Shown one piece after another: positions 11,201-22,576 of a DNA stretch of 64,000 nucleotides. Origin of the DNA: Echinococcus granulosus (Eukaryota; Platyhelminthes; Cestoda; Cyclophyllidea; Taeniidae); NCBI RefSeq assembly GCF_000524195.1, contig NW_020170402.1, forward strand, positions 274,879 to 338,878. Direction: 5' to 3'. The stretch's first letter is position 1. Each line of letters begins with the position of its first letter. The notes under the pieces are model-generated. The model was not told where the DNA came from. It made no database searches and worked only from the letters and a program-made list of their open reading frames with translations. Made by a program: the position numbers and the translations under genes.

Positions 11201-14200
11201 ACTCTCCATTACTCTTTCATCCCTTTAAATACTAGCATCCAAAGGTAAAACGAGTGCCGATGAAAACTATATTCCTAAGCTGTAGGCCAGTTGCCAGTCT
11301 GTAGTATCGAATGGGTAACTGTAGCGAATAGGAACTCCAGAGTTATTAGCCGCTGGTGCCCGACCGATCTCCTCTGTTGATTAGTTAGTGCTCGCCCAAT
11401 TGTGTCAAATTATGAAAATCCGAGCTCCTGTTTTCATCCAGTTTTCTGGTTCCTGCTTATTCCATTTGGCTCCTAAGATCTTAATAAAAGGTTGTCTTGT
11501 CATTAACACTCATTTCCAGGTCGGTTTACAAATTCCGGTGTGATCTACAGCAGTAACGAGAGGCTATGAAGAAAGACAGATAGGTTACATCAGCACGATC
11601 TAATGTACAGCTGTAATAGTTGAAGTTGGTAGGATAATTACAAAGCAGTAGAATAAAAACCTAGAGCACGATATTTTGCTAGTGTGTCTGAACTTGTGGT
11701 CACATGGTCATCACTTGACCTCCAGGAAAGTGTGCAATCTGTAACTCGTTTCCATCCACAAAGAAATAATTGTACTTTAAATGGCTTAACCACAAATATT
11801 TAAAAAGAAAAGGCTTTTAAGGGGGCTACCTAGTCTCTGCTTCCTCTAACTAGTTTAAAACAAGGGGTTAGTTGGTTAAAGACATTCAATTCACAGGTAT
11901 AAGTTTCCTAAGGTGTGTAATCACAAATAGGGCGATGGCAAACCATTTAAGCAAACCCTAACATTTGTGTTTTAAAGAGGCAATAAAGTAGTACTTGCTT
12001 TATTACATTCTGCAAGATCTAATGCCTAGATGATTCCAAGTATGAAGGTAGGATAAAAATGATTATCATTGGACAACGACTACACCTAAAAGCAGCTGCT
12101 TCAAATCCTTTAGCATTGCAATCTTGGAATTTAGAGGTAATCACAATCACATGAGTTATTCAGATTATCTTGCAACATATTAGAAGCTTTGGGATAACCT
12201 GATTGCTTGTTTTACTTTTACACTAAAGGTGCTGCCACTGTACTCCCACATCCTTCAGAATATCCTTTCGTGTCCTTCTGTACCTCGTCGATGCACATTC
12301 CACCCAGGCATCATGACTTTTTTCGAATTTAGGGAGGATGCTGGGCGCTCTAGCTGCGGATTCGTGCATCATTGGGAGACATAATTGAGAAGACCTCAGT
12401 TCCGATTTAATGAGGATACCAGTTAAAGGCATATGGATGGTAGCCGGGTAATTTTTACACAGTTCAACCCTTAAAGATGCAATAGAAATAGCTAGGAGTT
12501 GCACCTGTGTCCTTAACTTCACATAAATGATGGATATAAATTAACCTTCAGGAGAAAGCTAATCGTTTACCCCGATTGGGCTGCAGTCGGACCTCCAGAT
12601 CGTCGATGCACGCGTCTTCATGCAAGCAAAACCTCTTGTTCTTACAACCATCAACAGTTAGAATGTTCTTTAATTAAAACATGGATGTTCACACAAATTA
12701 AACCACAGTAACCCGGTCTTCAACTTTAGGATCAGGCCATCATACTTTAGTGATAAACAATGCGGTTGCGTTGGTTTCTTCAATTAAAAATGGGTTAAGC
12801 TTATTAACCATGCACTCATCAGAATGTAAACAAATTACCAAATCCCATTTTACGAAAAAATCCGGTCAAAGTCTTGGTGAATTCTTCACACCTTCGAAAT
12901 GTTCACTCGATAGAGTGGCACCTAATAGCACTAACCTGTGCCCGAATATCTAACTGATGAACTGGAAAAGTCAAGCTCGTTGTGACTACAGGCCTATTCA
13001 AAGAGCCTCTTGAGATATTTCATCTGTCGATTTAATCACCATTTCAATCTGTCATTTATGCTTACCATGACAGGACCTTGCTACCTTACCCACCTCAATA
13101 ATGCGTCTTGTCTTTAGAATTCTGGAGGAAAGACAAGCCCCAATCAACACCGTTCCTATCCGCTATATCTATCCATCCCTATCCAACTTGTTCCTCAATT
13201 GTCTGTTCTACATGACCTTGTGGTTATCCATTTCAACTGTCAAGTAAAGGGAAGTGCATTTACACTTGCGTGCTAGAAATGATTACCTAATTGATGATGT
13301 GTGAATGATGACAAGTTATAAAGGCTTTTTTTCATCATGTTGTGGAGCGTACTTGGACGAGTGATTATGGCTAAACCTATCCCCACCATCGAACAGGTAG
13401 CATGCACAATTATTGAATCTTGTGCGACCTAAACCACACTAAAATTAGAATAGTTTCAATCGTATTCGTAAAGGTAAGGGTAAATTATTAAAAATTCTCC
13501 TAGTAAGAAAGGGAAAAGGTCAACACCAATTTACCATGTGGCATAAAAACACACTTTCTGTCACTGCATTTTCTCGTGCTTCAATAATATGAGAGGCACA
13601 ACTTTTATGTCACCCTTTAACTGGTTTTACACAAACTGATGTTGCACTTGTTTACGAAGAAATTACAACATATGGACTGGATTTAGCGTGCATAGTGCAC
13701 AACCAACGTCCACTTTTCCTTTTTACTTCACGGACGAATGTGGCAATCATCATTTAGATAGCAGGAACGATTGTTAAAGTCTAAATCGGGGGAGGGGGAG
13801 GGTTGCATGCATTATGCCCTACGTACTTAAACAGGTCTGCCTCTGCTCGAACTACATTGGATTGAGTGGTGAAAATGTCCTGAAGCATGTTAAACTTTAC
13901 ATTTTAGTTGCCTGATACCTCCAATTGAGCCAACTAGGTTATTGTATGTGGTACACGTTTTGCCACAGTTATTACGGAACCGGTTCGTAATGCGGAAGTA
14001 CTCATTTACGTCTGACATTAGGAGTGTTATCGTTAACGTACGTTAAAACAAACGCCTAAAATCACATCTACCCATTTCAGAAGCCGCAGTAAGACATTAT
14101 TATACGTTTACAGTGACCTCTTGAAGTTGTCTTTGTTTAAATTGCTACAAAGCTGTGCATCCTTAAATTTAGCCTTAATGACAGTCTTTTCCATTGTCCA

Positions 14201-14587
14201 AAAACGTTTCACCCTCTTTACACGAGTTGTAAGCCTGTTTAGTTAATGGGTATTAGTTGATGTCTGAAGCCATTAATGTAACAACGATTGTGCATTTATT
14301 CTACTCTTTCCATATTTGTTTTTACAAAAAACACTTATTTTTATCCCTTCAAACCAAATGTAGGTTTTTAAATGACTGAAGTAGCCTGTGCCTTGGGTTT
14401 ATCCCTACAGTATGGAGTAGACTCTCGCGTACGTCATTATTATTTTGAAATAGTCAACTAACAATTCCTGTACCTTTAAATTTACCTATGGACGCAGAAA
14501 GGAAAGCCGTCTGAAGAATCATGGCACATACTACAAATTGAGACTCTCCGTACGTAAGCATAAACAACGGCGACCGGAAGTTGAGCG
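8300..14587. other. Long spacer between antigen genes B and C
   Basis: About 6.3 kb with no supported coding exon. I searched for the family landmarks, a hydrophobic MRA-type start and the DPLG motif, and found no further copy or relic. One TRIM-like element lies at about 9885-10420. A short stretch near 13,130-13,270 resembles 3840-3970. The remainder is AT-rich with no feature I can name. Confidence 0.5.
9885..10420 (+). mobile_element. TRIM-like element copy, 5' repeat plus internal region
   Basis: It begins with the family signature (GCAGAATATG..TTGCCGGCG...GGGCTACTAATATGGCCCGAAAGCCATGCCG, here abbreviated), then a 'ccaaaatcggga' step and the internal block with 'catcacaacgtagccagtgctgtgagcaaaac', 'gcgccagt' and 'gggaagatatctg' landmarks shared with copies at 56.8-57.3 and 59.2-59.6 kb. 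A purine-rich tract occurs near 10,270. It encodes nothing recognisable. Confidence 0.6.
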
Positions 14588-14597
14588 TATATATAAG
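14588..14597 (+). promoter_or_regulatory. TATA box of antigen gene C
   Basis: TATATATAAG lies 61 bp before the ATG at 14,649 and is followed by AGCGGCAG, similar to the sequence after the gene B TATA box. Confidence 0.78.
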
Positions 14598-14648
14598 AGC
14601 GGCAGGTCCTTAACAGACGAGCCGCATTGATCAAAGTAAAAAATTGAG

Positions 14649-15105
14649 ATGAGAGCCTCCGTCTTTCTCGCTCTTGCTATCCTCGCTATTACCGTTGTCG
14701 CTGCCTCTGTCGAGTAAGTATTCGCCTCCCTCATTACTTAAACTGGTTGGAAGCTAAATTGCATCTATCTAACCTTCTTATCTTCGCTGTTTTCCATTAG
14801 CGAAAAGGTACGTGTGAGCCAACTATCCAAAGCTTTTGGTTAACGTCTATCTTACTTCTGTGATTTTGGACGCTTGCTTAATGCTTTCCATTGGTAAATG
14901 CTACTTCCTTCTCTTGTAGACATCTGATGATCTGAAGAAGAAAATAATGATGCGAATAGGTGAGACACGCCGCTTCTTCAGGGAGGATCCTTTGGGTCAG
15001 AAGATTATCGACCACTTTCAAGAGCTGGTCTCCATCTGCAAGGCTATCAGAGAGCGAATAAGGAAACGTCTCGGAGAGTACTTGAAGGGTCTTGAGAATG
15101 AATAA
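14649..15105 (+). CDS. Antigen B family secreted protein with a 7-nt microexon (gene C)
   Basis: Proposed exons are 14,649-14,713, 14,801-14,807 and 14,920-15,105, giving 85 aa. Exon 1 encodes the signal peptide (MRASVFLALAILAITVVAAS). The next piece is only 7 nt (CGAAAAG), with a consensus AG before and GTACGT after. It is needed: joining exon 1 directly to the last exon meets a stop within a few codons, while including it keeps the frame open to the end. The last exon carries the family motif EDPLGQKI and a basic C-terminal helix, and lacks the intron found there in genes A and B. A cysteine follows the motif (LVSIC), which genes A and B do not have. The AATAAA poly(A) signal overlaps the stop codon at 15,101-15,106. 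Confidence 0.85.
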
Positions 15106-15106
15106 A
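15101..15106 (+). terminator. Polyadenylation signal overlapping the stop of gene C
   Basis: AATAAA includes the TAA stop at 15,103-15,105. If used, the 3' UTR would be only about 15-30 nt. Confidence 0.5.
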
Positions 15107-18100
15107 TCTGTGTTTTACCCCCGAGGCAAAGTAGATTAATTAATAGGAAGAATTTCACAGCACACTTAATCTCCTTAAAGACAAGTTATGGAAGGCTGAT
15201 GATAGAAAAATAAGTCATTTTAGAGGCCAGCCCACTAAGGAGAATACCGAGCAAATATGTAAAAGTTCCAAAGGATCTAGACGGATCACTTTCTCCCACT
15301 TCGCAAAGACACTTTTAAATTAGTAATCGAGCCTCAGAAAGAATTTGGGTTTAAGCACTTGCCTTAAGGAGTTAAGCAGACTAATTAATAAATGGTCAAT
15401 TATGCAAAAAACTGTACATTTTAGTTGTCAAAACAATTTTCCATCTTCCAGTATATTCACAACTATCTAAAACGGCAAATTGTGATTGCTGATTTACATT
15501 CAGCTAAATACATTAAAAGAAACTATTAATGCTTCAGCTTGTACTATACTTATATTCTTTAGGAAATATGGCTGGGCTAGTAAATGGAACTTGTAATTTG
15601 ACTCTAGGAAATAAAACAACTTAGCTAATTTATTCAAAGTCACAATCTCCACAAAACACGATATTGGGTTTTCTCCTTTCATGATTATCAAGATGATACC
15701 AAATGAACATTATTTTTAAAGCAGATGATTCGATGAAATATTTTGTTTATAGCAATGTGCGGAGTGCGACCTCTGTTTGCCTACTAGGCGGACCTTCAAA
15801 ATTGCGCTTTGACACTGGTTACGTAGAGCATTATAAGATATGGGTACCTGTTTGTGACGTAAGAACTTAATGAACTTACAGCTCGAAGTGCTAATGAACG
15901 GGCAAAGCGTCGGAACTATTACTGATGTTACTAATTTAGGTCATTTCATGAGTCTTGATTAGGCGTGTTGGACACAATTGACACTCACTTTACTCCTCTG
16001 TTCTCATTGCTATTTTATTGCTGCACAATTTTGTAAAACAATTGGTGTGAGATTTGATATATCTGTCTCTGTCCATTCATTGTTTTTCTGAGTTGATGCT
16101 TTTTTCAGTTACACCGCATGGTATACTCATTTAGGCATCGCATGGGATCCAGGTTGAATGACTAGAAAATACAGTAGAAAGAATAAGCAGTTCCTACCGG
16201 ATAATACAATTACAACAGTGTTTTGATAAAAAAACCGAGACAAGTTCTGAAAATTAGCCTCGTTTATCAATTACGCATACATTTAGTATGGAATCGTTTG
16301 GGAAATTTGTTGCAATGCTTATTCGTTTTACTATACCTAGTTGGGTTGCTGGCCACCCAGTTTGACAAGTCATGATATTCTTCCTCTTTCTCCCAGGGAA
16401 TATGAGCCTCGATTCCCACTAAGACTTGTACATCTTCATTCGAGCCCCGTTTTAACGATGCACCATATTTTCTACTAATCACCTATCTGTTCAAGGGCTT
16501 AAAAGTGATGATCAGTGAGTAAAAGGACGTAATTCTTTTCTACTGACAGCTCCATCTAACCTCTTCCCTTTTACAATCGATGCAGACCTTAATAAACAGG
16601 CCATCGCGCCAGAGTTGACTTCAGTTTCTACCCTAACTGACAGACTCCCCTCAAGATCCTGATTTTACTATCCCAGAATCTACTCTCAGTTGCTCCAAAA
16701 GGTGGCATAACTCTGAGAATTTGCTACACTAAACTAGCCAAGCTTATCTCCCTGGAAGAGCAGGAGCTACTTAGGAATTCGCTCCGTCTTGACCGGAGAT
16801 TACACCAGAAGCCCCCGTGTTCTGACACGGGCTTAACATCAGCAAGAGCTGAAAGACGGGTAGTCATTCAATCCCTGCACGAAGTTCACCCACACTTTAT
16901 AGTCGACGAGCGCAGTGACATACACACCGTATATCTCAGAGAAGTGGTGAAATGTGAGGCGAGGAGTCACAAAAACTGACTTTTACATCTTGCTGCGAAG
17001 GACTCGATAAACTTTATTAACTCAGAGTAACAACTTTAAACTAATGATATAAGAAAGAAAAATTTTATATAGAGAATAGCAGAAAAGAACTGAAGCGGTG
17101 TACAAACTCCGTATCTGCGCAGTGATTTGATTCCTCCCGTTCCCGCCTTGAGGGTGAGTTTCAAATTGTCGGCTGCGCTATGTCCAAATTACAAAAGTGA
17201 ACCAGAGACGCGGCGGAGGTGACGACATATAGCACTTAGACGCTTGTTCAACCACACAGGCACTTAAGCCAACACAGATTTAGTTTGTCAGTTGGCATAG
17301 TCATCTGGCCATGATTACAGTCTCTTAACCTTTCGGTACACTAAAGACAAGCCATTCCATGGCGCCCCGAGACTTACCCTAAGACGAAAGAATACATAAT
17401 GCTTGGACAGAATATACATGTATATGTCCAACATACAGAAGGTATTAGGGCTGCTGGCGTGGCCCGGAGGCCAGTTCATCCTGCGAGATACAATGGCCAA
17501 GACAAAGAGGACCTTTATCAAAACCGGGAGTTAAACAGCCAACGTATTGCAATGATTCCGTGATGTAACACATTAGTAGTTGACAAGGGAGACGCAGGAC
17601 GCCACCATAGTAGGTTGATATTTTTCAACTGTCCCTATATCTGCGTGGGGGCTCTGAGCTCTGCGCTATGGTCTCTGAGATGCATCAGTAGCCTCCCAGC
17701 TCTTCTGCCATTTTACTGAGCCTCGGCTTGTTCCAACCTCAGGGAAAACTAGAAGATCTAAACTTATGCCATAGGCATTTCACTATAGCATATTGCTATG
17801 CATATATAATAATCTGTTATAGCTGCACCCTAATATGAGCACAATGCGTAAGTCCAGAAGACCTTATATAAAATAAAATGTAAACTGTGAATTTCTTTAA
17901 GTAGTTATTTGCAACTATTCTGAGGCGTTCACAATATACAGCGTCCAGTTATATATAGTTTACCATTTGGTGGAGATAGCGCACTTTATAAATTAACAAT
18001 AAGCTTTTAATGAGTAATCGTATTAGGGCTGTGTATCAGAAACTAACTAGGTTTTTCCCTACGAGCGCCTAATTCAAACGCATTCGGTTGTGCTCGATGG

Positions 18101-18171
18101 TGTGCTACTATGACGAACTGCGGCATCATAAGTGAGGATATTTGTGTAAAGTAAATTTTAAAATACTTTAG
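15107..18171. other. Intergenic region between antigen gene C and eIF2A
   Basis: No coding exon is supported. The stretch contains a degenerate TRIM-like segment (about 17,370-17,560) and a short perfect hairpin at about 16,813-16,831 (CCCGTGT, loop, ACACGGG). The missing first exon of eIF2A should lie in its last part, but I could not place it. Confidence 0.5.
17370..17560 (+). mobile_element. TRIM-like terminal-repeat segment (solo)
   Basis: It carries the family order: 'gacgaaag', 'cttggacagaatat', 'aacatacagaagg', 'tggcccggaggccag', then 'aaaaccgggagttaaacag'. The internal block does not follow, so this is probably a solo repeat or a truncated copy. Confidence 0.55.
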
Positions 18172-21100
18172 CGAACACAAGTGATGGCATTCGATTCTTC
18201 AAATTTAACCCTACGGACGGACTGAAAATTATTAACAAGTACTTCTTCAGCTTCCCCGTTCACATTTCGACTCTTCTTGTGAATTATGATTGGCATAATT
18301 TTTATTTTTTTGCTTAAAGAGAGTCTGAAAATGCAGCAAGAGCTGTATGCTACACGCAGGATGGGTCCGTTCTGGCGATGAGTGATGGTGAAAGGTACTA
18401 TTTGTTTGTTAATGTACTCATTGGTTACTCTTCTGATTTCTTACACTTCGTTGCATATATTCTTATCCTCTTTTAGAATCAGTATACGCAATGGTGATGA
18501 TAATGTTGAGTTTGCCTCAATTGCTCACAAGGATGTTTCTAAGTTGGCGATTTCACCAGACGCGAAATATGTTTGTACATTTGTGCCATTTAGAAGTGGG
18601 TCGTCTGTCCATATTTTACACAGTTTTATGATTATTTGATCATTTGTGATGGTTGTTTTTAGAAACTCCTGAGTATCCGCAAGGTCGACCTAATCTGCTT
18701 GTTTTTGAGGTTGCATCACGCGAAATGATCGATTCTCGCGTTCATACTCTATCGGAAACATGGTTTGTTCAAGTTTTTTGACTTTCTTATCCCTTCCAGG
18801 CGTCCGCAGTGGTCTCTCGACAGCAATCTGTGTGTTCGTGTTTGGCAGGGCGAGATACAATTCTATGTTGATAACAATCTTGGTAGGTTCTCAACCATTT
18901 TTGATGATGAAATTCATTTCATTCCTCTTTGCTAAGGCGGAAAGCCAGCAAAGCGACTGACATTGAAAGGCATGCGACACTGCTCGCTTTCCAAATCGCC
19001 GAGGAATCGCCATCTCGCTGTCTATACTCCTGGTGAAAAGGTTAGTCTCTCCCTCGTGATCTTGCTGACTCGTTCGTAGAGCACACCTGCAACGGTATAC
19101 ATCTATGCGTGGCGAAACGGGGATTGCGTTCCTGTAGCTAACAAGTCTTTCTTCCGCGCTGACACCGTCTCCTTTCACTGGAGTGATATTGGCACAAGCC
19201 TGCTTGTTCTCACTTCTACTAAGGTTCGTTCCCGCTATTGTCCTTCTGTTTGCGTCGAACTGAGCGTGGTGAATGAAGCCTAACTCTACCGCTACCCATA
19301 TTTCAACACGTTTCATTCCAGTGGCAAATATATCTAGGACTCCTAGTTTCATAACTAAGCTCAGCTAGTTGTGCTAAGTTGCGTCACAGACAGATCGGTT
19401 GAGTTTTAAAAGTAGGTTAAATGCTGGATGATCATGGCCTTAGGAAAAATATGTTCTTCAGGATTTTGAGCTGTAATATCTTTAGAACAATAAAACGCTT
19501 TGGTTGTAGTCGCCAGTTTCCCTCCGAGTTCCTTATGGCGGGCTTGCTAATTGTCATCTCCCACCATGTCTAACCTTCCACCCAAGCTATTTCTGCTGAC
19601 GTTTGAAGGTTTACCGCCTTGGAAATAGCTGTGTTTGCAATGTAAAAAGGGCAGGTAGATTACTAGCTTTGATAGCTTGACTAGTGGTCTACATTAGCAC
19701 TTTTTTACTTCGGACATCTGCATGAATTTAAAAGTACTATGAAGAGGAAAAGATGTTTCTACGCTGATTCTAATCTAAAGATAGTCCCAGTTTGTGTCGT
19801 CCATCGCAACAGTGCTCAAGTGAATGAAGAAATTTGTTAAGCTTATATTGGCGCTTTTGCATACTTTGTTATATGGTGGATGTACTTTGTACGATGCTCG
19901 CTTTTTGTGACCACAACAACCTGGGAGATGCCTTACCTTTCTGCCACCTTCACACTTAGATGAGTGAGAATAGCTACTATGGCGAGCAAATGCTTCACTT
20001 TCTGACCACCACGAAGAGTGGCGATTCAGCTACCGTACCAATGCCTCGATCGGGTCCGATTCACCAGGTCCTCTGGCGTCCCTCGGGAGGGTTACATGAC
20101 AGGCCCTCGGATGAACAGTTTGTCATCTGTCAGGGATGTGAGTGCTTTTGATTCTATTAGTAATATTTTAGATTCAGAGCGGTGAAATTTTACCGTAATA
20201 TAAATGCATCCAAAAATGCTTTAATTTAGCTCTGCCCTCCTCAGTCCTGGTCTTCAATATCAAATGCGAAAAGCTCTACTCCCTGGGTACAGGCCCATGG
20301 AATCAGGTCTACTTCAACCCTCAGGGGAGCCTCCTACTAGCCGGAGGTTTTGGCAGTCTGGACGGTAGTGTGACAGTGTGGGACTACAAGAGCCAACATC
20401 GTATCTGTGAGTTCTCCGCACGCAACACCACCTACCTATCATGGTTGCCAGATGGAGAACACATTGTCACTGCTACGACAACTCCACGACTCCGGATCGA
20501 TAATGGGTAAGAGGTCGCTCTTTTCTTCTCTTGTTTTGAAATTTAACTCCCCATTGGTCACTTTTTATTAGGTATTGCTGTCGTAGTTTGTTCCTCATCT
20601 TTTTTGAACCTCTCTCCGTGATTATTAATCATTATCCCTCATTTGTGTTCAGATATGTGCTTGCCAATCACCGGACCATAATATATTCCAAAATTGTGAG
20701 CAGTCGGCTTGGAGCACCATGGATAGCACGGAATCTCTATGATATAGAGCAAATGATATTCGATTATCCAGACGAAACTCTCTAATGTGATCGGTTTAAC
20801 GGCGTGTAAATATTTCACACCTCTAGATCAACGGCATTTGAACGTCTCTCTCTCTTCCAGATGGACCGTCTGGCACTTCACAGGTCGTCCAGTAGCGCAC
20901 GAGACAGTGGAAAAGCGTGCCAATCCACGACCCGCAACAGTGGACCTGCCCGCAGCCACAGAACACGAGTTATATCAGGTTCTGCCTCGTCCAATGCCAC
21001 TTGACCGACTACCTCCGCCTCCTGCGTTGCCCACCGGCTGGGCGGCCAATGGCAAGTCAGCTGCTCAGGCAAGGAACTTTAGAATTCCCTTCTTCTGCGA

Positions 21101-22462
21101 TTTGATAATTCTTGACCTACCAGGGGTGGTCAAGTCGAATCTGAGATCTTGAGTCTCTTACAAGATCAGAACATATTTATTTTACTTATTTTTTGACTTG
21201 ACTTTGCTCCTTGTGTAAGTTTATTCCAGTACTGAGCTAGTATCTGGGAGCCAGTTTTGGCACAAAAAGACCCATCTGCACGACTGAACCATCCTAGGAC
21301 AGTCCGTTTCGCTGTCATCAGTGCTGGCAATTCTACAAGCTTTCATTCATTTGGTTCTTGTTTTGATTCCGGATTGTAATGCCGTACCCAGGATTGGTCA
21401 CATTCCACCCCACCTCAGCCCTCACCCATCAGTGACTTTGAGTTTTAAATCTAGTTTAGTACGGTGACCTGGGGCTAGGTGGTTCATCAAGGGGATTATG
21501 GTTAGCTGATGTCCTGTAGCGAGTACATTTCGTGTGTCAACAACTTTTGTCCGAGAAAATTGCTGAATAATGAAACGTGCAAGGCACTAATTAGTCCCTC
21601 TGGATCGCGGACTGGCTTTCATCCCTTTTCTTGCCTTTACTCATTCCAGCTGCCAGCAGTGCGTCTGGAGAAACCGAAGGCCTATGTACCGCCGTCGCTA
21701 CGAAATCGCTCCGCTACCGCCATCCACGCCGCCAACGTAGCTTCCGGCCGGTCTAATCGTGACCTCCACTCTGCTACGCACCTTGCTTTCACGTTAGATT
21801 CCGGTACCTCAGCCACCGCCTCCCATGGCCCCATTGGAGGTGTGGCCGTTGAGTCTGGAGCCTCCAAACAAGGTCCTGTCATGCATGCTACCTATGAGAT
21901 ATTGAGCGCTTGTGTTAGCTAGCTTTTTCCATTGATGAAGGCATGTACAAAACCTCTTTTGAGTCTTCAAAAATAATAATTGTCCTTGTCACGGGCTATT
22001 CCTGTAGTTGAAGCTGAACCTGCGCATACTGGACAAGCCTTTTGCTGTTAAACTAATGTTGAACTCTAATAAATCACCGTACACAATCACTCGTTGCTAG
22101 CCCGCCTAACTGCAACTTTTTCAGGAGGCAAGAGGAAGAAAAAGGGTGGTGATAGTGGTGGCGGAAATCAACGTGCCGAGGTCCCACAGCCTCTGCCCAA
22201 TCAGAAGCAGATCAACTTCCTCAAGAAGGTAATGTTTTTTTCCATATATTGATGTCGCTAAAACATCTTGGCAGACTGTCGCCATTACCTCACATCTGAT
22301 CTCCAAACTAATTTTTTGTTTACCTTGTCTTAGAAACTGGGCGAAATTGAAAAGCTGAAGGCGCTTCAGAAGACCACGAAACTGGAAAACACGCAGCTGG
22401 AGAAGATAGCGAGGGAGGAGGGTCTGCGACGCGAACTAGAGCAGCTAGAGCTTTGTATATAG
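18172..22462 (+). CDS. EIF2A: Eukaryotic translation initiation factor 2A (eIF2A), first exon not placed
   Basis: Thirteen phased exons: 18172-18238 (tentative), 18320-18394, 18477-18595, 18663-18762, 18800-18882, 18937-19040, 19080-19223, 19960-20137, 20245-20506, 20861-21068, 21650-21872, 22125-22228 and 22334-22462, about 598 codons. The product is the WD-repeat, beta-propeller factor that delivers Met-tRNA to 40S subunits on selected mRNAs. Diagnostic matches to animal eIF2A are VANKSFFRAD, SYYGEQMLHF, GTGPWNQVYF, WLPDGEHIVTATTTPRLR, then AYVPPSLRN, a lysine-rich linker and a C-terminal coiled coil ending in LEQLELCI. The intron after 21,068 appears to use a GC donor (CAG|GCAAGG). Only a very short N-terminal exon is missing. 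An AATAAA follows at 22,471, and PIGP starts 114 bp after the stop. Confidence 0.95.
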
Positions 22463-22470
22463 TCGGAAGG

Positions 22471-22476
22471 AATAAA
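22471..22476 (+). terminator. Polyadenylation signal in the eIF2A-PIGP gap
   Basis: AATAAA lies 8 nt after the eIF2A stop codon and about 100 nt before the PIGP ATG. It fits 3'-end formation of eIF2A inside a closely packed two-gene unit. Confidence 0.55.
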
Positions 22477-22558
22477 TTTTGACTTTATTGCTGGATCATC
22501 ACTGGGTCTTCTCTCTTTCCCAGTTGTGTTGCCTTCTGAGGTGCTTAATGCCCACTTC

Positions 22559-22572
22559 GGTCCTTTTTTCAG
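22559..22572 (+). promoter_or_regulatory. Candidate spliced-leader acceptor just before PIGP
   Basis: A pyrimidine run ending in CAG (CCTTTTTTCAG) stops 4 nt before the PIGP ATG at 22,577. There is no room for a usual promoter between eIF2A and PIGP. In flatworms such a site is the expected place for spliced-leader addition to a downstream cistron. This is inference until 5' ends are seen. A second pyrimidine-AG lies near 22,523. Confidence 0.5.
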
Positions 22573-22576
22573 CGCC

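Noticed and set aside
16811..16832. Perfect hairpin CCCGTGT-TCTG-ACACGGG as an RNA gene or terminator
   Set aside because: Short isolated hairpin in eukaryotic intergenic DNA with no tRNA, snRNA or histone-type context.
18391..18639. Single long frames in the 18.3-22 kb region taken as separate genes
   Set aside because: They are exon-plus-intron read-through. The phased exon chain for eIF2A accounts for them with conserved protein sequence.
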